In this document: one piece after another, positions 11,203-19,635 of the stretch
How the letters are laid out: each line of letters opens with the position of its first letter
How positions within the stretch are numbered: the first letter of the stretch is position 1
Origin: Actinoplanes ianthinogenes
Lineage (GTDB): Bacteria > Actinomycetota > Actinomycetes > Mycobacteriales > Micromonosporaceae
Length of the DNA stretch: 64,000 nt
Assembly (NCBI RefSeq): GCF_018324205.1
Contig: NZ_AP023356.1
Span: 4,811,001 to 4,875,000, forward strand
Direction: 5' to 3'
The notes under the pieces: model-generated
What the model was told of the DNA's origin: nothing
The model's database searches: none
What the model saw: the letters and a program-made list of their open reading frames with translations, nothing else
Program-made: the position numbers and the translations under genes

Positions 11203-11236
11203 GGACCGGCCCGGCTGCCCGCAGCCGGGCCGGTCC
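11203..11236. terminator. Long hairpin between the two repeat-rich membrane protein genes
   Basis: A 16-bp perfect inverted repeat (GGACCGGCCCGGCTGC / GCAGCCGGGCCGGTCC) begins 21 bp after the stop of the upstream gene. It lacks a T tract, as is usual in high-GC actinobacteria. Confidence 0.7.
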
Positions 11237-11362
11237 GTGGTGGGCATGCGCCCGGTGCGGGGACCTGGGGTGACCTGACCGTCCGGGTCTCTGACGGTCC
11301 GCCCACGTCAGGGCGGGGCACGCGGTAGGTTCGTGCGCAGCCGAACACCGCGGGAGCCATCG

Positions 11363-12544
11363 ATGTCCTACGCCGCCCTGCCGTCCGTCTCCGTGCCGTC
11401 GCCGCCTGCCGGGGAACGGCCGGCGGCTGTCACGACCGCTTCCGCCATGCTCTGGCTGATGGGCGCGGCCGGGCTCGTCTACGCGATCGCCACGGTCGCG
11501 GTCGCACCCGGCACGGTCAGCCGCTTCCGCGACGCGGCGGGCGGCGACGCGGCGGAGAACTTCGCCTCGGTGGTGTGGCTGGACGCCGCGCTCGCTGCCG
11601 TGCTGTCGATCCTCGCCTTCGCGCTCTTCGTGGTGCTGGGTCTGGCGTTGCGCCGGGGCAGCCGGGTGGCCCGGATCGCCGCGCTGGTGGTCAGCGCGCT
11701 CGGCGTGCTGGGTGGGCTCGGGTCGTTCGTCACGGTGGTGGCGCAGCGCTCCGGCGATCCGGTGCCGGGCTCGCTCGGTGACGCGCTCGGCTCGGCCTAT
11801 CCGGAGGGCTGGCTCGGCCTGAACGTGGTGGTCTGCGCCCTTCAGGTGCTCGCCTACCTGGCAGTCGGCGCGATGCTGCTGGCCGCCCCGCGGACCTACT
11901 TCGGCTACCCGCCCAAACCCGCCACCGCTGCGCACCCGGTCGCCCCCGGGATGCCTGGCCCTTACGGTGCGCCCGCGACCGCCGCGCACCCGGCTGGGAT
12001 GCCCGGTCCCTACGGTGCGCCCGCGACCGCCGCGCACCCGGCTGGGATGCCCGGTCCCTACGGCGCGCCCGCGACCGCCCCGCACCCCGCCCCGTTCGGC
12101 TCCCCGGTCGCCCCTGGAACGCCCGGCCCCTATGGCGCGCCCGCAAGCGGTCCCTACGGGACGCCCTATCCGGGTCCCGGGGGCTATCCCACCCCGCCCG
12201 TCGACCCGTCCGCCTATATGCCGCCCACCACCGCAACCGGCTACCCACCGGCTTACCCGCCCGTCGGCGCCTCCCCGGCCACCCCCGGATCCGTCGGGTT
12301 GCCGACTGAAGCCGCCGTCGATGGATCTCCCGCCCCGTCGCCGAGTGTCCCAGAAGGATCACCCGCCCGGGATGATCGATCCTCGGTCGCCATGACGCAG
12401 GGTTCAGGACATGAATGGGGATCGCAGTCGACTACGGAGAGTGCCCAAGGCCACAGTGGGCCCGTGCCGCCTTCGGGTGATCCGGCGGTGAACCGGCCCG
12501 CGCCTGGATCCGATGACGAATACTGGCGCCGGCCGTCCCAGTGA
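11363..12544 (+). CDS. Four-pass membrane protein with Pro/Gly/Ala repeat tail
   Basis: A 393-residue protein from ATG 11363 (CGGGAG 6 nt upstream); a GTG 30 bp earlier is possible. Four hydrophobic segments lie at about 28-50, 72-95, 102-125 and 155-175. The tail carries near-identical units of the type GMPGPYGAPATAAHPA, then Pro/Gly-rich sequence and a polar Ser/Gly end (HEWGSQSTTESAQ). It shares layout with the preceding gene. No known domain is recognised and the function is unknown. Confidence 0.7.
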   Translation: MSYAALPSVSVPSPPAGERPAAVTTASAMLWLMGAAGLVYAIATVAVAPGTVSRFRDAAGGDAAENFASVVWLDAALAAVLSILAFALFVVLGLALRRGSRVARIAALVVSALGVLGGLGSFVTVVAQRSGDPVPGSLGDALGSAYPEGWLGLNVVVCALQVLAYLAVGAMLLAAPRTYFGYPPKPATAAHPVAPGMPGPYGAPATAAHPAGMPGPYGAPATAAHPAGMPGPYGAPATAPHPAPFGSPVAPGTPGPYGAPASGPYGTPYPGPGGYPTPPVDPSAYMPPTTATGYPPAYPPVGASPATPGSVGLPTEAAVDGSPAPSPSVPEGSPARDDRSSVAMTQGSGHEWGSQSTTESAQGHSGPVPPSGDPAVNRPAPGSDDEYWRRPSQ

Positions 12545-12631
12545 CCTTGTCGATGCGCGCCTAGATCCGGTTCCGTATCGACGACTGTGGGTCACTCGAA
12601 CGGGTACAGACTGTTTCCTTCACTGTCACCC

Positions 12632-12668
12632 GATCGGCTGTCCGGATAGCAGGAGATCGGCCGTCCGG
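12632..12668. repeat. Direct repeat GATCGGCYGTCCGG, two copies
   Basis: GATCGGCTGTCCGG (12632-12645) and GATCGGCCGTCCGG (12655-12668) match at 13 of 14 positions with a 23-bp period. Spacing of about two helical turns would suit a regulator binding one DNA face. Confidence 0.5.
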
Positions 12669-12832
12669 TGGGTGTTTTCGCCTAGATGGACAAACGTGTT
12701 TTCCGGGGTTCACAGGACTCTCACAGCGCGGCTACCAGGTCATCTTGAGGGGTGTCTGGGTACCGTGGCGGTGTTAGGTGCTTTGAGCTGCATCTATGGT
12801 CGCCGGAAAGGTCGAGATCCGTTGTCCGATCG

Positions 12833-12847
12833 GTAAACCTTGTTTAC
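12833..12847. promoter_or_regulatory. Perfect palindrome GTAAAC-CTT-GTTTAC
   Basis: A 6-3-6 perfect inverted repeat in the low-GC region, typical in size for a dimeric repressor half-site pair. The cognate regulator is unknown. Confidence 0.4.
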
Positions 12848-12937
12848 AGAGACATGTAGAGCCCTGGGTCAATAGTTCCGTTCCGCCCCGGCGGGGCGAA
12901 AGATTCCGGTTTCCTTCAAGCCAGTACGCTCGATGTC

Positions 12938-13120
12938 ATGGAAGCACGGCAAGACCTGGGTAAATTCATCACTGAATTGCCCGTCGCACAGCGTGGCGTC
13001 GTGCTTTCATCGGGTCGTGAGGCGCGTAGCGACCCGTTGATCGCGCAGCGTGGCGTGATGAGTTCGACGCGTTCCGTGTCGAGTCATCGGTTTGGGTCGG
13101 TGAGCCGAAACAATCGATGA
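12938..13120 (+). CDS. Possible small ORF, 60 aa, with an internal duplication
   Basis: An ATG ORF in the low-GC region. It contains an in-frame 57-bp duplication giving VAQRGVV and IAQRGVM (DNA TCGCACAGCGTGGCGT at 12984 and TCGCGCAGCGTGGCGT at 13041). A -10-like TACGCT ends 7 nt before the ATG, compatible with a leaderless message, but no good -35 is seen. Codon use is not typical of the genome. It may equally be part of a non-coding RNA; low confidence. Confidence 0.25.
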   Translation: MEARQDLGKFITELPVAQRGVVLSSGREARSDPLIAQRGVMSSTRSVSSHRFGSVSRNNR

Positions 13121-13396
13121 ATTGACAATGTGGGTTGGCTCACTCCCGAGAAGGGGATCGAGAGCTCGACACGGATGGGTAGCGACCAGATGGCGGCTGA
13201 GGCGTTGCAGGAGGCAGAGACCGAAGTCGGTGTCGGCGGAAAGGTTGATCGGATGAGTGGTGCGGTTCGGGGCTCCGGCCCGCGCCGGCGGTTGACCGAC
13301 ACGGCGATCGACGTCGGCCTTACGGCCTGAAAGTTAGCCGGTTCGTTCCTGCTCGCATGCAGGAGAATCGATGCAGTTGGTGGAAGGATGGAGATC

Positions 13397-13765
13397 GTGG
13401 GAACTGCGTTGGCGGAAATGACTATGCCTCAGATCTCGCCGCTTGCCGGTGAGCCGATTGAACGCGCCGACGCCGAGCGCCTGGCGGGAGTGCTCAAGGC
13501 GCTCGCCGACCCGGCTCGGCTGCGGCTGCTGAGCCTTATCCAGTCCGCGACGGACGGTGAGGCGTGCGTCTGCGACCTGACGGCCCCCCTGGGCCTCTCG
13601 CAGCCGACCGTGAGTCACCACCTGCGGATCCTGACCGAGGCGGGTCTGCTGGAGCGGGAGAAGCGGGGAGTCTGGGCGTACTACCGCCTGGTGCCGACCG
13701 CCATCGCGACCATCGCCGACCTGCTGACGCCGCCCCGCAAGCGGGCGACGAAGAAGGCTCGCTGA
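13397..13765 (+). CDS. ArsR/SmtB-family metalloregulator
   Basis: A 122-residue winged-helix repressor. The HTH is LSQPTVSHHLRILTEAGLLEREKRGVWAYYRL, and the preceding helix carries ACVCDLT, the CxC pattern that binds metals or arsenite in ArsR/CmtR-type sensors. The SD-like GGAAGG touches the ATG at 13388 but lies 9 nt from GTG 13397, so the GTG is preferred. No transporter lies next to it; the class II aldolase follows 96 bp later beyond a hairpin. The target is unknown. Confidence 0.85.
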   Translation: MGTALAEMTMPQISPLAGEPIERADAERLAGVLKALADPARLRLLSLIQSATDGEACVCDLTAPLGLSQPTVSHHLRILTEAGLLEREKRGVWAYYRLVPTAIATIADLLTPPRKRATKKAR

Positions 13766-13777
13766 GCGATGGGCACC

Positions 13778-13815
13778 GCCTGGCGTCACTGGAACATGGG
13801 GGCGTGACGCCAGGC
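13778..13815. terminator. Terminator after the ArsR gene
   Basis: A perfect 12-bp inverted repeat (GCCTGGCGTCAC / GTGACGCCAGGC) with a 14-nt loop lies 12 bp after the stop codon, separating the regulator from the aldolase gene. Confidence 0.7.
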
Positions 13816-13861
13816 CGAGGACCTCTTCCCTGGCCACCCCTGGCGATTCGAGGAGGATCGG

Positions 13862-14536
13862 GTGAACTACGTCCCTGGTGACCTGCGTGACCAGCTCGCG
13901 CACGTGGGTTACGACGTGGTCCAGGCCGGCCTCGTGTGCGGTTCGGGCGGCAATCTGTCCGCTCGGATCCCGGACGAGGACGCGATCTGGGTCACGGCGA
14001 GCGGCGCCTGGCTCGACCGGCTCAGCCGGCCCAGTTTCGCGCCGGTGCGCATCACGGACGGTGAGCCCGCGACGGTCGGCACCCTGCCGCCGCCGCGTAT
14101 CGAACCGACCAGCGAGCTGGCGTTGCATCTCGCGCTCTACCGCGCCCGGCCGGATGTCAACGCCGTGGTGCACCTGCACCCGCAGACCGCGTTGCTGCTC
14201 GACGCGCTCGGCGAGCACATCCGGATCGTCACCACCGACCACGCGTTCTACCTGCGCCGGGTGTCGACCGTGCCGTTCCGGCTGCCGGGCACGACCGAGC
14301 TGGCCGCGCTGACCGCGGCGATGGCCTCGGACGGCACCGACTGCCTGGTGCTCAGCCAGCACGGCTGCGTGGTGATGGGCGACTCGGTGGAGCTGGCGCA
14401 CAAACGCGCCCGCAACCTCGAGGAGGCGGCGGCGCTGACCTACAAGGCGCTGGCCGCCGGCCGGTTGGAAAACCTGCGGGACTGTCCCGAGGAGTTCCTG
14501 GACCGGCTCTCCGGTTCCGCCGTGGTCACGGTCTAG
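13862..14536 (+). CDS. Class II aldolase/adducin family protein
   Basis: A 224-residue cytoplasmic metalloenzyme of the FucA/AraD fold. GSGGNLSAR binds the substrate phosphate in this family, EPTSELALHLALY carries the catalytic Glu, VVHLHPQTAL the two metal-binding His, and SQHGCVVMGDS the third His region. Relatives cleave or epimerise sugar phosphates such as L-fuculose-1-phosphate or L-ribulose-5-phosphate; the substrate here cannot be named. GTG start with GAGGAT upstream. It stands alone, converging with dedA. Confidence 0.88.
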   Translation: MNYVPGDLRDQLAHVGYDVVQAGLVCGSGGNLSARIPDEDAIWVTASGAWLDRLSRPSFAPVRITDGEPATVGTLPPPRIEPTSELALHLALYRARPDVNAVVHLHPQTALLLDALGEHIRIVTTDHAFYLRRVSTVPFRLPGTTELAALTAAMASDGTDCLVLSQHGCVVMGDSVELAHKRARNLEEAAALTYKALAAGRLENLRDCPEEFLDRLSGSAVVTV

Positions 14537-14555
14537 GCGGACCACACAGACGCTC

Positions 14556-14583
14556 CCAGCCGGCCGTCCCTAGGGCCGGCTGG
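14556..14583. terminator. Bidirectional terminator between aldolase and dedA
   Basis: A perfect 10-bp inverted repeat (CCAGCCGGCC / GGCCGGCTGG) with an 8-nt loop, 20 bp after the aldolase stop and in front of the converging dedA end. Confidence 0.7.
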
Positions 14584-14747
14584 ATGGCGTCGGCCTCAGG
14601 ATCACACCCCAGGCTTTACGGTACGACCAGGGCTGCGTCCCCGCCCCGGTCGGCAGCGCCGTGCTCGGGGCGTACCCAAATCCGATTTTGATCGTGAAAC
14701 ACAGCGGCCGACCCTGGGAGCCAGGGCCGGCCGGGTGGTGGACTTGA

Positions 14748-15563
14748 TCAGGCGCGGTGCGAGCGCGGGCGACGGTTCCGCTCGTCGTCGTCCTCGTCGT
14801 GGGCCGCCGCCTCGGCGAGCCCGGCGATGCTGGCCGCGGCCACCACGCCGACGGCGGTCGAGGGCAGCGGGCCCTTGAGCTTGCCGAGCCTTTTCGCCTT
14901 CCGCTCCCGGATGATCTCGATGAAGATCGGCAGCGCCGAGATCAGCACGATGAGCACGACCACCGGCAGGATGTAGCGGTCGATGTGCTCGCCGATCGTG
15001 TCGTAGATCTGCTTGGCGAGGGCGTAACCGATCAGCAGCACACCGTCGGTCCAGATGACCGCGCCGACCACGTTCCAGATGAAGAACTGGCGGGCCGGCA
15101 TGCCGAGGGTGCCGGCGACCGGGTTGAGGAACGTCCGGACGATCGGGATGAACCGGGCGAGCACCACGGCCTTGGCCGGGCCGAACTTCTGGAAGTAGTG
15201 CTCTGCTTTCTCCACGTACTCCCGCTTGAACAGCTTGGAGTCGGGGCGGTCGAACATCTGCCGTCCGTATCGGGCACCGAGCCAGTGCCCGAACTGGGCG
15301 CCGACGATCGCGCAGATCGGGGCGCCGATCAGCAGGCCGGCCAGCGAGATCTGGCTGCCCTCGCCGAAGATGGCGTCGGCCACCGGTGAGGCCGCGATGC
15401 CCGCCAGGAACAGCAGCGAGTCGCCGGGGAAGAAGAAGCCGACCAGCAAGCCGGTCTCCGCGAAGAGGATCGCCCACACGCCGTAGAGGCCGAACGTGTG
15501 CAGCAGATCCGACGCATTCAGCGGGTTGAGGGCGAGCTGCTCGGTGAGCGCACGGATGTCCAC
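14748..15563 (-). CDS. DedA family membrane protein
   Basis: A 271-residue membrane protein. The VTT/DedA domain shows ETGLLVGFFFPGDSLLFLAG, GYWLGAR-like GHWLGARYGRQMF, and FQKFGPAKAVVLARFIPIVRTFLNPVAGTLGMPARQFFIWNVVGAVIW, the conserved F/YxRFxPxxR-type region. DedA proteins are thought to move undecaprenyl phosphate or other lipids across the membrane. GTG 15563 is chosen; a TTG at 15596 would add 11 residues. The C-terminus is charged (HDEDDDERNRRPR). It follows hen1-pnkp on the same strand after 87 bp; a functional link is not evident. Confidence 0.87.
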   Translation of the reverse strand: MDIRALTEQLALNPLNASDLLHTFGLYGVWAILFAETGLLVGFFFPGDSLLFLAGIAASPVADAIFGEGSQISLAGLLIGAPICAIVGAQFGHWLGARYGRQMFDRPDSKLFKREYVEKAEHYFQKFGPAKAVVLARFIPIVRTFLNPVAGTLGMPARQFFIWNVVGAVIWTDGVLLIGYALAKQIYDTIGEHIDRYILPVVVLIVLISALPIFIEIIRERKAKRLGKLKGPLPSTAVGVVAAASIAGLAEAAAHDEDDDERNRRPRSHRA

Positions 15564-15683
15564 GACATGCAGGGTACCGGCCCTGCCACCGGCCAAACCT
15601 GTACGACTGCTGTGGATACCTTGTGGTCACCGGCCGGAAACGGGGGCGCCGGCCCGAAGTGGGTCCGGTGCCCCCGAAAGGGC

Positions 15684-18176
15684 TCAAAGCCGCGGATCGA
15701 CCGGTTCCGACTCCGCTGCCAGGATCGCGAAGACCAGCTCGTGCACCCGCCAGGACGGCGCGCCCTCGGCCAGCCGGTCCAGCGCCGCCAGGCCCAGCCC
15801 GTGCTCGCGCAGCGCCAGGTTGCGCTTGCGGCCCAGGTTGCGCTGCCGCAGCCGGTGCAGCTGCTCCGGCCGGGTGTACTCCGGGCCGTAGATGATCCGC
15901 AGGTACTCCCGGCCCCGGCACTTCACGCCCGGCTGCACCAGGCGGCCCTTGCCGTCCACCGCGGCGAGCCCGGAATACGGCTTCACCACCATGCCCTCGC
16001 CGCCGGCCCCGGTCAGGGTCAGCCACCAGTCGACGGCCTCCGCCTCGGCGGCCGGGTCGGCCAGGTCGAGCACCAGCCGCCGGGTCGGCGTGAACAGCTC
16101 CGGGTCGGCGGCGACCAGCCGGTCCGCGATCGCCAGGTGCCAGCCGTGGTCCTTGCCCGCGTACGTCACCCCGGCGCCGGCCAGCACCGCGAACGGCGCG
16201 AGCGTGACGCCGGTCAGGCCGTCGGTCGGTTTCACGTACGCCCGGTACGCCGCCGAGTACCCCTCGATCTCCGCCGAGCGCAGGTCGATCCGGTCCCGCA
16301 GCGCGGCGACGTCCAGTCCCCGGGCGGCCACCCGGTCCAGCACCTCCCGGGCGGCCGGCAGCGCGGCCCGGCCGGCCGCGCCCACTCCGGCGTAGTGGTC
16401 GCGGATCAGCGAGCCGGCCTTCGCCGACCAGGGCAGCAGCTCGGTGTCGAGCAGCAGCCACTCGGTCGAGAGCTCCGCGAGGATCGGCTCGGCGGCGGCG
16501 CGGACCCGGGCCAGCAGCGGCTCGGTCAGCTCCGGGGAGAAGAACGGGCGGCCGGTCCGGGTCCAGATCGCGTCGCCCTCGCCGGACGCCGAGACCCGGA
16601 CCACGGCCCGCGAGCCCATGTGCTTCTCCTCGCAGACCACCCGGTCGACGCCGGCCGCGCGCAGGTCGGCGAAGGCGGACGTCGGGTGCTCCAGGAAGCC
16701 GTCGACGGTGGAGCTGGAGCAGGGCGCCATGGTCGGGGGCAGCCAGATCAGGGTCTCCGGGTCGACGGCGAAGCGGCCCATCACCTCCAGGGCGGCCGCG
16801 GCGTTCTCGGCGGGGACGGTGGTCCGGCCGTACCCGTAATCCAGGTGCTTGCGGCCGGTGACGTCGGCGATGTCCAGCCCGCGGTCCGGCTCGGCCGCGG
16901 CGGTGAACAGCGGCCGGACCGGGGCGTAGTACTCCTTCGCCGCCGGCGTGCCGACCAGCTCCCGCTCCGGCCAGCGCAGCGCGGTCAGGGCGCCGCCGAA
17001 GACGCAACCGGTGTCCAGGCAGATGGTGTTGTTCAGCCACTCGGCGCGCGGGGTCGGCACGTGGCCGTAGACGACGGCGGCGGAACCGCGGTACTCCTGG
17101 GCCCACGGGTAGCGGACCGGCAGGCCGTACTCGTCGGTCTCGCCGGTCGTCTCGCCGTACAGCGCGAAGCTGCGCACCCGGCCGGAGGCCCGCCCGTGGT
17201 ACGCCTCCTTCAGCCCGGCGTGCGCGACCACCAGCTTGCCGTCGTCCAGCACGTAGTGGCTGACCAGGCCCTCGATGAAGGAGCGCACCTCGGTGACGAA
17301 CTCGTCCGGCTCGGCGGCCAGCTGCTCCAGCGTCTCCGGCAGGCCGTGGGTGAGCTGCACGTTGCGCCCGTTCAGCTTGCGGGCCAGCTTCTGCTCGTGG
17401 TTGCCCGGCACGCAGATCGCGTGGCCGGCCGCGACCATGCCCATCACCAGGCGCAGCACGCCCGGCGAGTCCGGGCCACGGTCGACCAGGTCACCGACGA
17501 AGACCGCCGTGCGGCCCTCCGGGTGCACGGCGTCGACCGGGCGGCCCGCGGCATCCCGGACCAGCTCCCAGCCCAGCGTGGCGAGCAGCGTCTCCAGCTC
17601 GGCCCGGCAGCCGTGCACGTCACCGACGATGTCGAACGGGCCGTGCTCGTCCCGCTTGTCGTTGAACAGCTTCTCGTAGCGGATCTCCGCGCCGGCGATC
17701 TCGTCCGGGCCGCGCAGCACATGCACCTTGCGGAAGCCCTCGCGGGACAGCTGGCCGAGCGAGCGCCGCAGGTCACGGCTCATCCGGCCGAGGACCTGGC
17801 GGCCGAACGTCCGGTCCGGACGGGCCTGCGTGCGCTCCCAGGCCACCGCCTCCGGCACGTCCAGGACGATGGCGACCGGCAGCACGTCGTGCGCGCGGGC
17901 CAGCTTGATCAGCTCGGCGCGGCCGTGCGACTGCAGGTTGGTGGCGTCGACCACGGTGAGCCGGCCGGCGGCCAGCCGCTTGCCGGCGATGTAGTGCAGC
18001 GCGTCGAAGGCCTCGGACGACGCGGACTGGTCGTTCTCGTCGTCGGCGATCAGGCCGCGGAAGAAGTCCGAGGAGAGCACCTGGGTGGGCGCGAAATGGG
18101 TTCGCGCGAAGGTGGACTTGCCGGATCCGGAGATGCCGACCAGCGCGACCAGGCTGAGCTCAGGGATGTCGATCAT
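15684..18176 (-). CDS. pnkp: Polynucleotide kinase-phosphatase-ligase (bacterial Pnkp)
   Basis: An 830-residue, three-module RNA repair enzyme. The N-terminal kinase has the P-loop GISGSGKS (14-21). The central calcineurin-type phosphatase has GDVHG (185-189), GDLVDRG (228-234) and GNHE (258-261), and heals 2',3'-cyclic phosphate ends. The C-terminal adenylyltransferase/ligase has motif I EEKHMGSR (Lys518 is the predicted AMP-accepting residue). In this family the ligase joins RNA only with Hen1 as partner. The ATG overlaps the hen1 stop by 4 bp (ATGA), so the two are co-translated. All catalytic motifs look intact. The system repairs RNA, for example tRNAs cut by ribotoxins. Confidence 0.95.
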   Translation of the reverse strand: MIDIPELSLVALVGISGSGKSTFARTHFAPTQVLSSDFFRGLIADDENDQSASSEAFDALHYIAGKRLAAGRLTVVDATNLQSHGRAELIKLARAHDVLPVAIVLDVPEAVAWERTQARPDRTFGRQVLGRMSRDLRRSLGQLSREGFRKVHVLRGPDEIAGAEIRYEKLFNDKRDEHGPFDIVGDVHGCRAELETLLATLGWELVRDAAGRPVDAVHPEGRTAVFVGDLVDRGPDSPGVLRLVMGMVAAGHAICVPGNHEQKLARKLNGRNVQLTHGLPETLEQLAAEPDEFVTEVRSFIEGLVSHYVLDDGKLVVAHAGLKEAYHGRASGRVRSFALYGETTGETDEYGLPVRYPWAQEYRGSAAVVYGHVPTPRAEWLNNTICLDTGCVFGGALTALRWPERELVGTPAAKEYYAPVRPLFTAAAEPDRGLDIADVTGRKHLDYGYGRTTVPAENAAAALEVMGRFAVDPETLIWLPPTMAPCSSSTVDGFLEHPTSAFADLRAAGVDRVVCEEKHMGSRAVVRVSASGEGDAIWTRTGRPFFSPELTEPLLARVRAAAEPILAELSTEWLLLDTELLPWSAKAGSLIRDHYAGVGAAGRAALPAAREVLDRVAARGLDVAALRDRIDLRSAEIEGYSAAYRAYVKPTDGLTGVTLAPFAVLAGAGVTYAGKDHGWHLAIADRLVAADPELFTPTRRLVLDLADPAAEAEAVDWWLTLTGAGGEGMVVKPYSGLAAVDGKGRLVQPGVKCRGREYLRIIYGPEYTRPEQLHRLRQRNLGRKRNLALREHGLGLAALDRLAEGAPSWRVHELVFAILAAESEPVDPRL

Positions 18177-19537
18177 GCCGTCACCTCCGCTTTCTTGATG
18201 AAGAGGGCCAACTGCGTGGGTGCTCCGGTCGTCTCGTCCGGGTCGCCGACACCGCGAATGGACACTGTGTAGCCGTGGCGTTCGGCGACACCGCCGGCCC
18301 AGGCCGCGAACTCGGCGCGGGTCCACTCGAAGCGGTGGTCCGAGTGCCGCATCCCGGTCAGCCCCTCGTAGTGCACGTTGTACTCCACGTTCGGCGTGGT
18401 CACCACGACGGCGCCGGGCCGGGCGCGGCCGAACACGCTGGCCTCCAGGGCCGGGAGCCGGGGCAGGTCGACGTGCTCGATCACCTCCATCAGCACGGCC
18501 GCGTCGTACCCGGTGAGCCGGTCGTCGTGGTACGTCAACGCGGTCTGGATCAGCTTGATCCGGTCACGCTGCCGCTGCGGCATCCGATCCAGCCGCAGCC
18601 GGCGGGCCGCCTGATCGAGCGCCCGGGACGAGACGTCGGCCCCGACGATCTCGGTGAACCGGGACTCCTTGAGCAGGGCGGCGAGCAGCGCGCCCGGGCC
18701 GCAGCCCAGGTCGAGCACCCGGGTGGCGCCGGCCTCGGCCAGGGCGGCCAGCACCGCGTCCCGGCGCTGGGCGGCCAGCGGCGCCTTGCGGGCCACCGGC
18801 AGCTCGGCCTCCTCCTCGGTGGCCGGCTGGTCGGCGTCGAGCAACTCCAGCGCGGTGGTCGCCAGCGACTTGCGGTGCGCCAGGTAGCGGCGGGCGATCA
18901 GCACCTTCTCCGGGTGGCCGGCCAGCCAGCCGGCACCGGACCGGAGCAGCTTCTCGATCTCGTCCGGGGCGACCCAGTAGTGCTTGCCGTCGTCCAGCAC
19001 CGGGAGCAGCACGTACAGATGGTTGATCGCGTCGGCCAGGCGGAGCGTGCCGGTCAGGCACAGGTCGACGTATTTGCTGTCGCCGCCGATCTCCGGCTCC
19101 AGCGCGATCGGGGTGGCGGTCACCGCCCACCCCAGCGGGGCGAACAGGCGGGTGACCAGATCGGTGGTGCCGCGCAGCACCGGCACCCGGATCTCCAGCG
19201 GGATGGCCTGTCCGGTCAGCTCGGGGCGATCCTTCGAGGTGCCGCGCTGGGCGCTGCGGAAGACCTTGGAGAGAGCGCTGGCCAGCAGGCTGGACGCGGC
19301 GTAGGGCCGGTCGTTCACGTACTGGCTGAGCTCGAAGGCGTCGGCGCGGGCGCGCAGCTTCTGCGGATCGACGTCGAGCAGCAGGGCCGCGGTGCAGCGC
19401 TCCTCGGTGGCCTCGGGGAACATGACGTACGCCGTACCGGTGGGCATGTCGAACTGCTGGACCCTGTCGGGGTGTTTGACCAACAGGTATCCGAGGTCGG
19501 TTGCGGGCCGGTGCGTCGTCGTCACAGTTAGCAGCAC
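18173..19537 (-). CDS. hen1: 3'-terminal RNA ribose 2'-O-methyltransferase Hen1
   Basis: Bacterial Hen1 methylates the 3'-terminal 2'-OH at the break before Pnkp seals it, which protects the repaired site from being cut again. The 454-residue protein has the N-terminal Hen1 domain (about 1-240) that activates Pnkp ligation, and a C-terminal SAM-dependent methyltransferase with DLGCGPG (276-282) and the Mn-binding set MEVIEH (350-355) plus RHSDHRF (His398/His401). GTG 19537 gives the family-typical start LLTVTTTHRPATDLGYLL; longer in-frame extension is possible. Divergent from the sigma factor gene. Confidence 0.94.
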   Translation of the reverse strand: MLLTVTTTHRPATDLGYLLVKHPDRVQQFDMPTGTAYVMFPEATEERCTAALLLDVDPQKLRARADAFELSQYVNDRPYAASSLLASALSKVFRSAQRGTSKDRPELTGQAIPLEIRVPVLRGTTDLVTRLFAPLGWAVTATPIALEPEIGGDSKYVDLCLTGTLRLADAINHLYVLLPVLDDGKHYWVAPDEIEKLLRSGAGWLAGHPEKVLIARRYLAHRKSLATTALELLDADQPATEEEAELPVARKAPLAAQRRDAVLAALAEAGATRVLDLGCGPGALLAALLKESRFTEIVGADVSSRALDQAARRLRLDRMPQRQRDRIKLIQTALTYHDDRLTGYDAAVLMEVIEHVDLPRLPALEASVFGRARPGAVVVTTPNVEYNVHYEGLTGMRHSDHRFEWTRAEFAAWAGGVAERHGYTVSIRGVGDPDETTGAPTQLALFIKKAEVTA

Positions 19538-19635
19538 GCCGTAGATGGTGACAGCGCCGGGAAGCAGGAGCGATCGATTTGCCGGCGGGCGCAATGATTC
19601 CGGTGCCCGATCCCGTCGTAGGAGCGGAGGTGCCC

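Larger units (their letters stand above)
12545..13396. other. Long low-GC region with repeats, no clear gene
   Basis: This 850-bp stretch has visibly lower GC than its surroundings and more T tracts. It contains a direct repeat (12632-12668), a perfect palindrome (12833-12847), a GC-rich hairpin CGCCCCGGCGGGGCG near 12886, and a possible 60-codon ORF (12938-13120). No long ORF with actinobacterial codon use is visible. It may hold a long leader, small RNAs or a decayed gene. Confidence 0.5.

Noticed and set aside
15498..18272. 924-codon forward frame opposite pnkp
   Set aside because: Opposite-strand image of pnkp, whose kinase, phosphatase and ligase motifs are unambiguous.
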